From NCBI RefSeq assembly GCF_017744255.1, contig NZ_JAGHQP010000010.1, forward strand, positions 34,859 to 98,858: a DNA stretch of 64,000 nt, written 5' to 3'. Of this stretch, positions 15,396 to 24,580 are shown piece after piece. Origin of the DNA: Brevundimonas sp. A19_0. GTDB taxonomy: Bacteria; Pseudomonadota; Alphaproteobacteria; Caulobacterales; Caulobacteraceae. The notes under the pieces were generated by a model that saw nothing but the letters and a program-made list of their open reading frames with translations, had not been told where the DNA came from and did not search any database. The number at the start of each line of letters is the position of its first letter. The stretch's first letter is position 1. A program made the position numbers and the translations under genes.

Positions 15396-15947
15396 TTGCG
15401 GATTCGGTGCCCTCATGGCAAGCCTTTCCGCGCAGCAGGAGACGACGATGCGGAAAGACGGTCGGCCCGACGATCTGGAAATGGCCGGGGGCCAACTGGC
15501 CGCACGGTCGGAAACCTGACCCTGCAAGGCGCGCCAGACCGGTCGTGTGATGGCTGCGGCCTGTGCTGCAAGCTGATGGGCGTCACCGCCCTCGACAAGC
15601 CCGCCGGCCGCTGGTGCCCCCACTTCAGCAAATCGACCGCATGCCGCATTTATGCCGGGCGGCCCGCGGACTGCCGCATCTTCAACTGTCTGTGGCTGCT
15701 GACCGACGCCCTGGGGCCGGAGTGGAAGCCCTCCGCCTGTGGCTTTGTCCTGCACAGCGAGGATCAAGGCCGCCGCCTGATCGTCGAATGCGACGCCGCC
15801 CGACCGCACGACTGGCGGCGCGCGCCCTATCAGGAAACCCTGGCGGCCTGGGCCCGCGCGGGACAGGAGGTCCTGATCATGACCGGGGCACGCGGCCTGC
15901 GCCTGATGCCCGACGGACAGACCCGGCCGGTGCGGCGGGCCGCCTAG
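15396..15947 (+). CDS. YkgJ-family cysteine-cluster protein (start uncertain)
   Basis: This protein has the CxxCxxCC cluster typical of YkgJ/UPF0153 proteins, predicted to bind Zn or Fe: CDGCGLCCKLMG near residue 51, then CPHF, CRIYAGRPADCRIFNCLW and the closing CGFVLHSE. The rest (PHDWRRAPYQETLAAWARAG) is also a common part of this family. No ATG or GTG stands in frame before the cluster. The only start in frame is TTG at 15396, which lacks a ribosome site and lies 5 bases from a Fur-like box. An ATG at 15448 with AGGAG 6 bases upstream is in a neighbouring frame and runs for 23 codons. This suggests either a frameshift in the sequence or an unusual start. The stop overlaps the convergent gene at 15944. 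Confidence 0.72.
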   Translation: MRIRCPHGKPFRAAGDDDAERRSARRSGNGRGPTGRTVGNLTLQGAPDRSCDGCGLCCKLMGVTALDKPAGRWCPHFSKSTACRIYAGRPADCRIFNCLWLLTDALGPEWKPSACGFVLHSEDQGRRLIVECDAARPHDWRRAPYQETLAAWARAGQEVLIMTGARGLRLMPDGQTRPVRRAA

Positions 15948-16645
15948 CGCGGCTCGATGGTATGGCCGATCGCGTCGGCCAGGGCGCGGTCCTCGTCGGT
16001 GACGGCCGACACCCAGATGTGGATTTGCACCCCGTCACGGAGACGGAACAGGTGCTCCAGCGCCAAGGTCTTGCCATCCTCGGTGACCACGATCGAGCGC
16101 CGACCGGCCCGCTGACGCTCTTCACCGGTATAAATGGGAAAATCCGGGGTCGGTCCGACATAGATCATCAGCAGGCCGCGCCCCTCGCGCCGCACGGAAT
16201 AGATGTCGAAGTCCGGGCCCGACCGACCGGCAAAGAGGGCGCCGTCCGCCGGCAGGTCGATGCGGAACGGCAACGCCCGGCGCTCGGCGAGAGTCAGGGG
16301 GGCCGGCGCAGGCGCCGCCGGCGCTGTTGTCACGGCAGGAGCCGCGGTCACCGGAGGCGTAACGGCCTGGGGCTCTGCCTGAGGCTGAGGCTGAGGCTGC
16401 GGTGCCGGGCGCGGCGCCGGTGCAGGCGCAGGCGCAGGTACGGGCCGCGGCGCCGGGCGGGGCACGGGAACAGGCGACGGTGCCGGAGTGGCCACGGGCG
16501 GGCCACTGTTCAGGTCGCGGGTGATGTCGCTGGCATCGGCCTCCTGGGCCAAGGCGACGGCGGGTGCGAACGCGACAGCGGCAAGCGCGAGGGCCGCAGC
16601 GGCGCCAGACGGGATCAGCGAGGTCATCTTCATGGGGCGAACCAT
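15944..16645 (-). CDS. Secreted proline/alanine-rich hypothetical protein
   Basis: A 233-residue exported protein of unknown function. It has a signal peptide (MVRPMKMTSLIPSGAAAALA, cleavage at VALAQ near residue 35). A long Pro/Ala low-complexity linker of about 70 residues follows (about 48-120, built of APxP units with a Gln-Pro run). The globular C-terminal domain is about 110 residues and contains YSVRREGRGLLMIYVGPTPD and GKTLALEHLFRLRDGVQIHI. The proline linker could span the periplasm or peptidoglycan. The open frame starts at a TTG (16669), but the ATG at 16645 with GGGCGGAC upstream is preferred. The stop codon is shared with the end of the convergent YkgJ gene. I do not recognise the family. 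Confidence 0.75.
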   Translation of the reverse strand: MVRPMKMTSLIPSGAAAALALAAVAFAPAVALAQEADASDITRDLNSGPPVATPAPSPVPVPRPAPRPVPAPAPAPAPRPAPQPQPQPQAEPQAVTPPVTAAPAVTTAPAAPAPAPLTLAERRALPFRIDLPADGALFAGRSGPDFDIYSVRREGRGLLMIYVGPTPDFPIYTGEERQRAGRRSIVVTEDGKTLALEHLFRLRDGVQIHIWVSAVTDEDRALADAIGHTIEPR

Positions 16646-16679
16646 CGTCCGCCCGCCTGCCGAGCGCAAGTGCCGCGGA

Positions 16680-18380
16680 TCAGGCCGCCGGCAGTTCCAC
16701 CCAGAAGGTCGCCCCTGCCCCCGGCTCGGACACCACGCCGATATCGCCGCGCTGCAGCTCGACCAGACGCTTGGCCAGCGCCAGCCCGATGCCGTGGCCC
16801 TCGATGGTCGAGCGTTCCAGACCCAGCCGGTTGAACGGTTCGAACAGTTGCGCCTGCTTCTCCGGCGACAGGCCGGGGCCGCGATCGATGACCTCGATCC
16901 GCACGCCGCCGGTCACGCGCATCGCCTTGAGCGTCACCACCCCGCCGGACGCGCCATACTTGACGGCATTGCTGGATAGATTGCCGAGCACCTGCGCCAG
17001 GCGCTGAGAGTCCGCAAGCACCACCATGCCGTCGACGGCGCATTCCATCTCGATCCGGACGCCCACCGCATCCGGCCGAAGCGCCGTAACCCGCGCCACA
17101 TCCTCCAGAACGCCGTGCACATCCGTGGGCCGCAGGTCGACCTTTACCGCGCCCGACTCGGCGCGGGCGACGTCCAGAAGGTCATGCGAGAGGGCCTCGA
17201 TCTGACGCGAGGTGCGGACCAGCATGTCGGCCATGTCCTTCTGGGCGTCGGTGACCTCACCGATCTGACCGGACTTCCACAGTTCGCCGATACCTATGAT
17301 GCCGCCCACCGGGCTCTTGATCTCATGCGCCACATTGGCCAGCAGGCGCGACTTGGCCTCCGAGGCCCGCTCGGCCCGCACCTGGCCGGCGCGCGCACGC
17401 TCGGCCAGCAGATCGCGCTCTTCCAGCAGGGCCGCCACCAGCAGAATGGGCAGGAAGCCCAGCAGGACCATGACCTGGGCCAGCATCGCACGGTCCGCCA
17501 CCTCTCCGCTCAGAGCGAACGGACCATGTCCCAGCATGGCGCTGCCCACGGCGATCACGGTCGTGATCATCAAGCCGGCGGCAATGCCCAGCACCCGCAG
17601 GCGCACGGCGATCAGGATCAGCAGCGGAATGACGATGAAGCTCATCGGCACGGTGGCGAACCAGAAGACGAGCACGGAGGCTGCGGTCAGCAGGCCCAGC
17701 AGGACAATCGTTTCCACCATCTTCCACGGACGACGCAGCACCTGCATGTGCCCGCGCGTCAGCGCAAGACCGAAGGTCCCGATGATGGCCAGCCCAAGCG
17801 CATGTCCGAACCACCAGGTCTGGAAAGAGGCCCCGATGTCCGCGCCACTCATGGCATAGAGGCAGAGCGCGGCGAACAGGGCCGCCGGGATCGGCGCCAG
17901 CATGGCGGCCCCCAGCAGGAACCGCCCGCATCCGGTGACGGTGCTCAGGTTCAGGCCCGGCGCAAACCGGCGGGCCAACGTCACCGCCAGAACAATCTCG
18001 ATCATATTGGCGACGGTGAACATCACCGAGAGCAGTGGCGGATTCCCGACCAGAAACTCGCCGACCAGAATGCCCAGCGCCACGAGCCCGCCATAGGCCA
18101 GGTCGTAGACCGGTCCTCTCGATGTCCGCAGCCAGACCACGGTCGCCAGACCGCCGGCACCCCACAGTGCGGCCACCAGGCCGGCCGTCCGGGCGAAATT
18201 GATCGACAGCACGATCAGCAGGGCCACACCGACCGCCGTCAGGATCGGCACGAGCGGTTGCGAGAATACAGGCTCGCTGACACGTTCGGTGACAGTCGCC
18301 GGCCTCATCGAGGCAGCGTCGGGCCGGGCAGGCTTGGCGGCATCCAGCGCGGGGCTGAGAGGCATTCGGCTTATCCACAT
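16680..18380 (-). CDS. MASE1-type membrane sensor histidine kinase
   Basis: The 566-residue protein has eight to ten transmembrane helices (about residues 38-330) resembling a MASE1 sensory domain: WGAGGLATVVWLRTSRGPVY, then GILVGEFLVGNPPLLSVMF and TLARRFAPGLNLSTV. A short coiled linker leads into a HisKA domain with H-box VAHEIKSPVGGIIG (His near 361; the usual RTPL is KSPV here). The HATPase_c domain has an N-box LGNLSSNAVKYGA, a G1 box VIDRGPGLS and a G2 box GHGIGLALAKRLVEL. It ends at the C-terminal wall ATFWVELPAA, with no receiver domain. The cognate response regulator is not adjacent. The signal is unknown. The start is ATG 18380, although the frame allows GTG 18383 and ATG 18365. Confidence 0.85.
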   Translation of the reverse strand: MWISRMPLSPALDAAKPARPDAASMRPATVTERVSEPVFSQPLVPILTAVGVALLIVLSINFARTAGLVAALWGAGGLATVVWLRTSRGPVYDLAYGGLVALGILVGEFLVGNPPLLSVMFTVANMIEIVLAVTLARRFAPGLNLSTVTGCGRFLLGAAMLAPIPAALFAALCLYAMSGADIGASFQTWWFGHALGLAIIGTFGLALTRGHMQVLRRPWKMVETIVLLGLLTAASVLVFWFATVPMSFIVIPLLILIAVRLRVLGIAAGLMITTVIAVGSAMLGHGPFALSGEVADRAMLAQVMVLLGFLPILLVAALLEERDLLAERARAGQVRAERASEAKSRLLANVAHEIKSPVGGIIGIGELWKSGQIGEVTDAQKDMADMLVRTSRQIEALSHDLLDVARAESGAVKVDLRPTDVHGVLEDVARVTALRPDAVGVRIEMECAVDGMVVLADSQRLAQVLGNLSSNAVKYGASGGVVTLKAMRVTGGVRIEVIDRGPGLSPEKQAQLFEPFNRLGLERSTIEGHGIGLALAKRLVELQRGDIGVVSEPGAGATFWVELPAA

Positions 18381-18432
18381 CACTCAAACAGCCCGTGATG
18401 CTTAAGGTCCGGCCTTTAATATCCCCTGAAGC

Positions 18433-19077
18433 CTACGCGCGAATTGCGGTGTTCAACGCTCGTACCGCAGCACTCGGTCCACCCGGGTGATCCCAGACGC
18501 CGCTGCTCACAGCGACGAAATCGGCCCCGGCCCGGGCCAGGTCCGCGGCATTGTCCACAGTGATGCCGCCGATGGCCACGCACGGAATCTCCATGGTTTC
18601 CTGCCAGATCGCCAACAGGTCTGGCGTCGCGACATGTTGAACGGTCTTGGTGCGCGTCGGGAAAAAGGCTCCGAAGGCCACATAGTCCGCGCCGGCCTCG
18701 GCGGCCTCCATGGCCAGGTGCCGACTGTCGTGACAGGTCACGCCGATCATGGCGTCCGCGCCCAGCAGGCGCCGCGCCTCCGCCACCGAACCGTCCTGCT
18801 GGCCCAGATGCACACCGTCGCACCCGCGCGCCAGATCGGCCCGGTCGTTCATGATGACGGCCACGCCGCGCGCCTGGGCCACGGGCGCCAGCACCTCGAC
18901 GGCCCGACGGATGTCGTTGTCGGGCACGTCCTTGAGGCGGATCTGCAGGGCCGCTACGTCCCCCGCGTCCAGCGCCTCGCCGAGGCGATCCGCAAAACCC
19001 GCCAGATCGGGCAGGGCCGGCGGCGTAATCAGATACAGCCGGCAGGGCGGGCGGGTCGAGGCAGGGGTCTGGGCCAT
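18433..19077 (-). CDS. thiE: Thiamine-phosphate synthase ThiE
   Basis: ThiE joins HMP-pyrophosphate and HET-phosphate to give thiamine phosphate and pyrophosphate. The 214-residue TIM barrel shows RLYLITPPA at the N-terminus, [10 protein letters not shown] (substrate binding), the pyrophosphate-binding segment [28 protein letters not shown], the [14 protein letters not shown] block and the C-terminal [20 protein letters not shown] with VSSGVW. The start is the ATG at 19077, because the frame upstream only offers TTG at 19086. It stands alone: no thiC, thiG or thiD adjoins, and a TPP riboswitch is not visible. The phosphate site GGI and the metal Asp are intact, so activity is expected. Confidence 0.92.
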   Translation of the reverse strand: MAQTPASTRPPCRLYLITPPALPDLAGFADRLGEALDAGDVAALQIRLKDVPDNDIRRAVEVLAPVAQARGVAVIMNDRADLARGCDGVHLGQQDGSVAEARRLLGADAMIGVTCHDSRHLAMEAAEAGADYVAFGAFFPTRTKTVQHVATPDLLAIWQETMEIPCVAIGGITVDNAADLARAGADFVAVSSGVWDHPGGPSAAVRALNTAIRA

Positions 19078-19197
19078 GCGCCGCAAGTGCGACGCCGGGC
19101 CGCGTTCGTCAACGCCGGAATGCGCATGCGAACGATTTGCACTCGCCTTTATCGATGCTATAGCGAGGCGTTATCAACTAGCCTGGCGTGCCTGCCC

Positions 19198-19383
19198 GTG
19201 TATGTCTGCAACTGTAACGGCCTGAAACCCCGCGATGTCGCCCGCGCCATCGATGCCGGCGCGACCCGCCCGCGTGAGGTCTTCGCCCACAACCAGTGCA
19301 CCGCCCAGTGCGCCAAATGCGTCTGCGAAATGCGCCAGATCATTCAGGACACTCGGGAATCCTGGGCCATGGCGGCCGAATAG
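19198..19383 (+). CDS. bfd: Bacterioferritin-associated ferredoxin Bfd
   Basis: Bfd is a small [2Fe-2S] ferredoxin that delivers electrons to bacterioferritin to release stored iron. The 61-residue product has the four ligands of the family: CNC near the N-terminus (VYVCNCNGLKPRDVARAI) and CTAQCAKCVCEMRQII near 38-52, together with the helix GATRPREVF between them. The start is GTG at 19198, which gives the typical (M)YVCNC beginning. The much longer open frame upstream is antiphase to thiE and not real. It precedes bfr by 167 bases on the same strand, a common pairing. A possible Fur-type half-site lies in the gap. Confidence 0.92.
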   Translation: MYVCNCNGLKPRDVARAIDAGATRPREVFAHNQCTAQCAKCVCEMRQIIQDTRESWAMAAE

Positions 19384-19550
19384 CCACCGCCCCTTTCGAG
19401 AGCGAAACGCAAACTCGTTCTCATCTTACTGAAATATCAGATTATTTTTGGCCACGCCTCGGCCCTGTGCTACACTTCGCCCGTGCTTGAAACAGGCGAT
19501 GATTCCGCGTGACCGCGGATCAGCCGCCTCCAATGAGAAGGGCCTCGGCC

Positions 19551-20051
19551 ATGAAGGGCGATCCGGCGATCATCCGCACCCTCAATGCGGTGCTGACCAA
19601 CGAACTGACGGCGGTGAACCAGTACTTCCTGCACGCCCGCATGTTCGAGAGTTGGGGGCTCTCCCACCTCGGCAACGTCATCTACGAGGAATCGATCGGC
19701 GAGATGAAGCATGCCGACATGCTCATCAAACGCATCCTGTTCCTCGACGGCCTGCCCAACCTGCAGGACCTGCACAAGCTGAAGGTGGGCGAGGATCCCA
19801 TCGAATGCCTGGGCGCCGACCTGCAGCTCGAACTGGACAGCCGCAAGGCCACCTCGGCGGCCGTCACCCAGTGCGAGGAAGCCCGCGACTACGTCAGCCG
19901 TGATCTTCTTATGCGCATCCTTGCCGACACCGAGGAGCACATCGACTTCCTCGAGAACCAGCACAGCCTGATCGAGCTGATGGGCGCCCAGAACTATCTG
20001 CAGTCGGCGATGAAGGAGATCGTCACCGACGCGGGTGCCACCGGGAACTGA
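19551..20051 (+). CDS. bfr: Bacterioferritin
   Basis: Bfr forms a 24-mer that oxidises and stores iron, with heme at the dimer interfaces. The 166-residue product begins MKGDPAIIRTLNAVLTNEL, like E. coli Bfr. The ferroxidase ligands are all present: E18 (TNELTAVNQYF), E51 and H54 (IGEMKHADML), E94 (QLELDSRK), E127 and H130 (DTEEHIDFLE). Met52, the heme ligand, sits inside GEMKHAD. Start is the ATG at 19551; the GTG at 19509 would add an extension not found in the family. Its product works with Bfd at 19198-19383. TTCTCAT at 19418-19424, the reverse of a Fur/Irr half-site, lies upstream and may make it iron-responsive; that is weak evidence. Confidence 0.95.
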   Translation: MKGDPAIIRTLNAVLTNELTAVNQYFLHARMFESWGLSHLGNVIYEESIGEMKHADMLIKRILFLDGLPNLQDLHKLKVGEDPIECLGADLQLELDSRKATSAAVTQCEEARDYVSRDLLMRILADTEEHIDFLENQHSLIELMGAQNYLQSAMKEIVTDAGATGN

Positions 20052-20116
20052 TCGGGCAACGGATCGGGAACGGACGGCGGTCCGGGTCATTCCCTCCGGA
20101 GGCTGGAGGTGACGGA

Positions 20117-20620
20117 ATGCTCGACCTTGATGACGTCCGCGACGAAGCGGTCGACCTGATCAATGCCCGCGACCGCGAGGGCTCGCACGTCCTGATGGGC
20201 GTGGGGCTGACCGTTGGCTTTGCCATCGCCGCGGCCACGATCGCCAATCTCTCCATCCGGCCCCGCCGCAAGGGGGGCGAGGACCAGCCGATCACCGAGC
20301 GCCCTCGCGGTTCGCTGGGTCTGATCCTGCCGGCCATGTTCTCGGCCACGACCCTGTCGGCACTGCGCGTCTGGAACGCCCCGGCGCGCCCGGCGCGTAC
20401 GCGTGCGCTCGGCCTGTGGGGCGCCGCCCAGGTCGTCAACGCCGTCTGGATCGCGCTCAGACCTGCGGGCCGGGGGTTACAGATCGCCGCCGCCATGTCA
20501 TCGGCCGGCATGGCCGCCGCCTTCGCCCACGAGGCCCGCAAGATGGACAGTCGCGCGGGCAAGATGGCCTCGCCCATAGGGTCCGGCGTCAGACTGGCGA
20601 ACCGGGTCGAGCCGGACTGA
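20117..20620 (+). CDS. Hypothetical membrane protein
   Basis: A 167-residue protein with four likely transmembrane segments, about residues 24-44, 68-86, 97-115 and 119-138, and no recognisable catalytic motif. The N-terminus (MLDLDDVRDEAVDLINARDR) is charged and cytosolic. The middle pattern LGLWGAAQVVNAVWIALRP distantly recalls TspO-like helices, but the family signature is not there. The ATG at 20117 has GGAGG 8-12 bases before it. It lies 66 bases after bfr on the same strand. A link to iron or heme would be speculation. I do not recognise the gene. Confidence 0.65.
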   Translation: MLDLDDVRDEAVDLINARDREGSHVLMGVGLTVGFAIAAATIANLSIRPRRKGGEDQPITERPRGSLGLILPAMFSATTLSALRVWNAPARPARTRALGLWGAAQVVNAVWIALRPAGRGLQIAAAMSSAGMAAAFAHEARKMDSRAGKMASPIGSGVRLANRVEPD

Positions 20621-20722
20621 GGGCACCGCTCGGCGCTTGCCCTTTGACCGCCGCCCCTGTAGGGGTCGCGTCCGAAATTTCGCGCGCGCCTGCGCCTCCA
20701 GACTCCATCCCCCTGTGATCCT

Positions 20723-21289
20723 ATGAAAATCAACGGCAACACCATCAAGCCCGGCATGGTCCTGCAGCACAACGGCGGCCTGTGGGTCGTCACCAAGGCC
20801 AGCCACGTCAAGCCGGGCAAGGGCGGCGCCTTCGCCAACGTCGAGGCCAAGAACCTCGAGACCGGCAACAAGCTGAACGAACGCTTCCGTTCGGAAGACA
20901 AGGTCGAGCGCGTCACCCTGGAACAGCGGGACTATTCCTATCTGTTCGACAATGGCGACTCGCTGGTCTTCATGGACGACGAGAACTACGAGCAGATCGA
21001 ACTGCAGAAGGACTGGGTCGGCGAAGACCGCATCCCCTACCTGCAGGAAGGCATGAAGGTGGTGATCGAGAGCCACGAGGGCCGTCCCATCGGCCTCGAA
21101 CTGCCGGAGCAGGTCGTCCTCGAGGTCGTCGAGACCGAGCCGACCGTCAAGGGCCAGACCGCCTCGTCCTCCTATAAGCCGGCCATCGCCAACAACGGCG
21201 TCCGCATCATGATCCCGCCCTATATGTCGACCGGCGAAAAGATCGTGGTCGACACCAGCACCGGCGAATACGTCCGCCGCGCGGACTGA
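20723..21289 (+). CDS. efp: Translation elongation factor P
   Basis: EF-P binds between the P and E sites and relieves ribosomes stalled at polyproline. The 188-residue product has the KOW-like domain 1 with the tip loop [14 protein letters not shown] (Lys33 is the residue that EpmA modifies in other bacteria), domain 2 ([15 protein letters not shown]), and the S1-like domain 3 with [21 protein letters not shown], followed by [20 protein letters not shown]. Length is canonical. The start is ATG 20723, after a region without coding character. The IMPase-type gene follows 92 bases downstream. The presence of Pro-rich proteins in this window (for example FliK and the 15944-16645 protein) suits the need for EF-P. 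Confidence 0.97.
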   Translation: MKINGNTIKPGMVLQHNGGLWVVTKASHVKPGKGGAFANVEAKNLETGNKLNERFRSEDKVERVTLEQRDYSYLFDNGDSLVFMDDENYEQIELQKDWVGEDRIPYLQEGMKVVIESHEGRPIGLELPEQVVLEVVETEPTVKGQTASSSYKPAIANNGVRIMIPPYMSTGEKIVVDTSTGEYVRRAD

Positions 21290-21381
21290 TCCGGGCGGTC
21301 CAGCCGGGCCGTCCTCTTTCTTGAACTTCTCCGCCTGTCCGGGCCGATGCCTTTCAGGACTTGTGGACCAGGAGATTCCCC

Positions 21382-22188
21382 ATGGCCCTCGCCTCTGCCC
21401 TTCTGCAAACCATGATCGACGCGGTCCGCAAGACCGCCCGTCCGATGCTGCGCGACTTTGGCGAGGTCGCCCAGCTGCAGGTGTCCCGCAAGGGTCCCGC
21501 CGACTTCGTCACCGCCGCCGACATCAAGGCCGAGCAGACCCTGTTCGAACTGCTGACCAAGGCGCGCCCGGGCTATGGCTTCCTGGGTGAGGAACGCGGC
21601 CTGATCGAGGGGACCGACAAGTCGCACACCTGGATCGTCGATCCGATCGACGGCACCACCAACTTCATGCACGCCATGCCCCACTTCGCCATCACCGTGG
21701 CGCTGGAGCGGCGCGCGCCGGATGGCACGGCCGAGATCGTGGCGGGCGTGACCTTCAACCCGGTGATGAACGAGCTGTTCTGGGCCGAAAAGGGCAAGGG
21801 CGCCTATCTGAACGACAGCCGCATCCGCGTGACCGGCCGCAAGGACCTCAGCCAGTGCCTGATCGGCACGGGCCTGCCCTTCATGGGCAAGACTGGCCAC
21901 GGCCAGGCGATCAAGGACATCCACGCCATGGGCCAGCGGGTCGCCGGCATCCGGCGTCTGGGCTCGGCGGCGCTCGACCTCGCCTGGGTGGCCGCCGGTC
22001 GCTACGACGCCTTCTGGGAGCGCAATCTCAAGCCCTGGGACGTGGCGGCGGGCCTGCTGTTCGTGACCGAGGCCGGCGGCGTGGCCTCGACCATCGACGG
22101 CACCGGCAATGTGCATGACGGCCAGCAGATCCTGGTCGCCAACTCCGACCTGCATCCCCAGATCGCCGCCATCCTGCGCGCGACCTGA
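21382..22188 (+). CDS. Inositol monophosphatase-family phosphatase
   Basis: A 268-residue Mg-dependent phosphatase of the SuhB/IMPase family. The metal-binding motifs are complete: GEERGLIEG (about 72-80), WIVDPIDGTTNFMHAMPH (about 87-104) and WDVAAGLLFVTEAGG (about 217-231). Likely substrates are inositol phosphates or related sugar phosphates; in some bacteria SuhB also binds the transcription machinery. I cannot tell which applies. The start is ATG 21382 with GGAGATTCCCC upstream, preferred over TTG 21361. It follows efp and converges on the ABC exporter at 22198. Confidence 0.9.
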   Translation: MALASALLQTMIDAVRKTARPMLRDFGEVAQLQVSRKGPADFVTAADIKAEQTLFELLTKARPGYGFLGEERGLIEGTDKSHTWIVDPIDGTTNFMHAMPHFAITVALERRAPDGTAEIVAGVTFNPVMNELFWAEKGKGAYLNDSRIRVTGRKDLSQCLIGTGLPFMGKTGHGQAIKDIHAMGQRVAGIRRLGSAALDLAWVAAGRYDAFWERNLKPWDVAAGLLFVTEAGGVASTIDGTGNVHDGQQILVANSDLHPQIAAILRAT

Positions 22189-22197
22189 TCCGCCGGC

Positions 22198-24060
22198 TCA
22201 GTCGGCCCGGAACTGCAGGCGGGCCAGACGGGCGTACAGACCGCCGCGCGCGACCAGCTCGGCATGGGTGCCGACCTCGACCACACGCCCCTCGTCCATG
22301 ACGACGATCCGGTCGGCCCGCAGCACGGTGGCCAGACGGTGGGCGATCACCAAGGTCGTGCGCGCCTGCATGGCCTCATCCAGCGCCACCTGCACCAGAC
22401 GCTCATTCTCGGCATCCAGCGCGCTCGTGGCCTCATCCAGCAGCAAGATCGGCGCCTGACGGATCAGGGCGCGGGCGATGGCCAGCCTCTGGCGCTGGCC
22501 ACCCGACAGACTGCGCGCCCGCTCGCCCAGCGGCGTATCGAACCCTTCCGGCAAGGCCTCCACGAAAGACAGGGCCTGGGCCCGTTCGGCCACGTCGCGG
22601 ACGTCCTCCAGGGGAGCATCCTCCCGACCAAACCGGATGTTTTCCAGCGCCGACCCCGAGAACAGCGGCGCCTCCTGCGAGACCCAGGCAAAGCGCGCCC
22701 GTAGGTCGACCGGGTCGACGGTCGAGGCCTCGACCCCGTCCACCCTCACCTGCCCCGACTGCGGATCATAAAAGCGCAGCAACAGGCGGAAGACCGTCGA
22801 CTTGCCCGCCCCCGACGGCCCGACCAGCGCCACGGTCTCTCCCGGCTGCACGGCCAGGGTGAAGTCCTTGAGCGCCGGCAGGTCCGGCCGTCCCGGGTAG
22901 GCGAAATTGACCTCGCGCATCTCCACGGCACCCACAGGCGGCTGCGGCAGGGCCGCAGGGCGCGCGGGCGGGCGAATGTCGGGCGAGGCCCGCATCAGCT
23001 CATCGACCCTCTGCATGGCACCGGCAGCCTTCTGCACATCGCCCCAGCTTTCACCCAGCGCGCCGACGGCCCCGGCGACAAACACCGACAGCAGCACGAA
23101 CTGCAGCAGGGCTCCGGGCGACATCCGGCCGGCGATCACATCCTGCGCGCCCAGCCACAGCACCAGGGTCACGCCCCCGAACATCAGGGTGATGATCATG
23201 GCCGTCATCCACGCCCGGGCGCGGATACGCTTCAGCGACACGCCGAACGCTGCCTCGACCGATACGCCAAAGCGCCCGATGGTCGAGGCCTCACGTCCGA
23301 AGGCCTGCACGGTCTCGATCGCGTCGACGCTCTCGCCGGCAAAGCCGACCGCCTCGGCGAAGCGGTCCTGCGACGCCACCGTCAGCTTGCGCACCACCCG
23401 CCCGAACAGGAACAGCGGCAGGATCAGCAGCGGCACCACCAGCAGAACCAGCCCCGTCAGCTTGGGACTGACCACGAACAGCAGGATCAGCCCGCCGATC
23501 ATGGTCAGCAGGTTGCGCAGGGCAAAGCTGATCGAGGTAGTCATCAGGGTGTCGATCAGCTGGATGTCCGTCGTCAGGCGCGACAGCACCTCGCCGGTCC
23601 TCATCCGCACGAAGAAGGCCGGATCCAGCGTCAGCACCCGGCGGAACAGCGCCGTGCGCAGGTCCGCAATGATCCGCTCACCCGTCCGCGTCACGAAATA
23701 GTACCGGATCGCCGAGGACACGCCGAGGAACAGGGCATTCAGGCCCAGCAGCAGGAACCAGAAGTCCAGCCGGGTGCCCCCGGCCTCGAATCCGTTGTCG
23801 ATGGCCCCGCGCGAGGTCACCGTCAGGCCCAGCGACGCTCCGGTCGACATCAGCAGCCAGAATACCGACAGGGCCACATGGCCCCGGTGCTGGACGGCGA
23901 ACGGCCACAGGCGCAGAAGCGGGCGGATATCCTTCTGCCGGCTTCGGCGTTCGCCCGCCTCGCTCAGCCGCTCGCTCAGCTGGGCGCCCGCGCCGGGGCG
24001 GCCCTGGGCTCCGGCATCCGGATCGGCAACGGTGGGGGAAGACGGGGGCGTGGCGGTCAT
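22198..24060 (-). CDS. ABC exporter, fused membrane and ATP-binding domains
   Basis: A 620-residue half-transporter of the MsbA/LmrA type. The membrane domain has six helices (about residues 57-340; for example [14 protein letters not shown] and [20 protein letters not shown]). In the ATP-binding domain Walker A is [11 protein letters not shown], the Q-loop is [19 protein letters not shown], the signature is [14 protein letters not shown], Walker B is [12 protein letters not shown] and the H-loop is VIAHRLAT. The N-terminal 45 residues are Ala/Gly-rich and disordered. The start is ATG 24060 with AGAGGC 8 bases upstream; the longer frame would reach 24150. It could flip lipids or export a drug; the TGASLGL region is not informative. 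It faces the IMPase-like gene and is alone. Confidence 0.88.
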   Translation of the reverse strand: MTATPPSSPTVADPDAGAQGRPGAGAQLSERLSEAGERRSRQKDIRPLLRLWPFAVQHRGHVALSVFWLLMSTGASLGLTVTSRGAIDNGFEAGGTRLDFWFLLLGLNALFLGVSSAIRYYFVTRTGERIIADLRTALFRRVLTLDPAFFVRMRTGEVLSRLTTDIQLIDTLMTTSISFALRNLLTMIGGLILLFVVSPKLTGLVLLVVPLLILPLFLFGRVVRKLTVASQDRFAEAVGFAGESVDAIETVQAFGREASTIGRFGVSVEAAFGVSLKRIRARAWMTAMIITLMFGGVTLVLWLGAQDVIAGRMSPGALLQFVLLSVFVAGAVGALGESWGDVQKAAGAMQRVDELMRASPDIRPPARPAALPQPPVGAVEMREVNFAYPGRPDLPALKDFTLAVQPGETVALVGPSGAGKSTVFRLLLRFYDPQSGQVRVDGVEASTVDPVDLRARFAWVSQEAPLFSGSALENIRFGREDAPLEDVRDVAERAQALSFVEALPEGFDTPLGERARSLSGGQRQRLAIARALIRQAPILLLDEATSALDAENERLVQVALDEAMQARTTLVIAHRLATVLRADRIVVMDEGRVVEVGTHAELVARGGLYARLARLQFRAD

Positions 24061-24196
24061 GGCCTGCGCCTCTTGCCCCGGAACGCTACCCGGTGTAAAC
24101 GCCGCCCCTCTCCCGCCGGAGCTTTCGGCGGGTTTCCCATTTTTGCGCACCGACGGTCGGCATCGTCACCGCGCCCGAACAGACCGGACCAACGCG

Positions 24197-24421
24197 ATGA
24201 AAGCGGACACTCACCCCGACTATCACTTCATCACCGTGACGATGACGGATGGCACCTCCTACCAGACCCGCTCGACCTACCAGAAGGAAGGCGCCAGCCT
24301 GAACCTGGATATCGATCCGCTGACGCACCCGGCCTGGACCGGCGGCAACCAGCACCTGATGGACCGCGCCGGTCGCGTGTCGCGCTTCAACTCGAAGTTC
24401 GGCGGCTTCATGAAGAAGTAG
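24197..24421 (+). CDS. rpmE: 50S ribosomal protein bL31
   Basis: bL31 is a small protein of the large ribosomal subunit bridging to the small subunit. The 74-residue product shows [39 protein letters not shown] and the conserved end [28 protein letters not shown] (written here in parts: [21 protein letters not shown]). No CxxC zinc motif is present, so it is the C-minus form that does not depend on zinc. It ends at a strong intrinsic terminator (24463-24495). It is on its own, and the ATG at 24197 follows a poor ribosome site. Confidence 0.95.
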   Translation: MKADTHPDYHFITVTMTDGTSYQTRSTYQKEGASLNLDIDPLTHPAWTGGNQHLMDRAGRVSRFNSKFGGFMKK

Positions 24422-24462
24422 GCTTCGGCCTCACGGCTTCGGGTGCGTCCCGGAAGACACAG

Positions 24463-24495
24463 AGCGCCGTCCCTCGGGGGCGGCGCTTTCTGTTT
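24463..24495 (+). terminator. Intrinsic terminator after rpmE
   Basis: The stem AGCGCCGTCCC with GGGGCGGCGCT (11 base pairs, one wobble, loop TCG) is followed by a T-rich run TTTCTGTTTGT. Confidence 0.85.
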
Positions 24496-24580
24496 GTCTG
24501 GAACGCCGATAAGCTGGCGTCGATTATGATTTGACGGGGGCGCATCCGCCCTTCGCCACGAACGGAACGGCACACGCCAG

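Noticed and set aside
18404..18421. Inverted TTAA elements between the MASE1 kinase and thiE (TTAAGG and CCTTTAA)
   Set aside because: The TTAA copies are 10 bases apart, not 7, so they do not fit the CtrA box. They form only a short palindrome in a spacer.
18487..19197. Long N-terminal extension of the bfd frame
   Set aside because: It is antisense to thiE, and Bfd proteins are about 60 residues starting at the CNC block. GTG 19198 fits.
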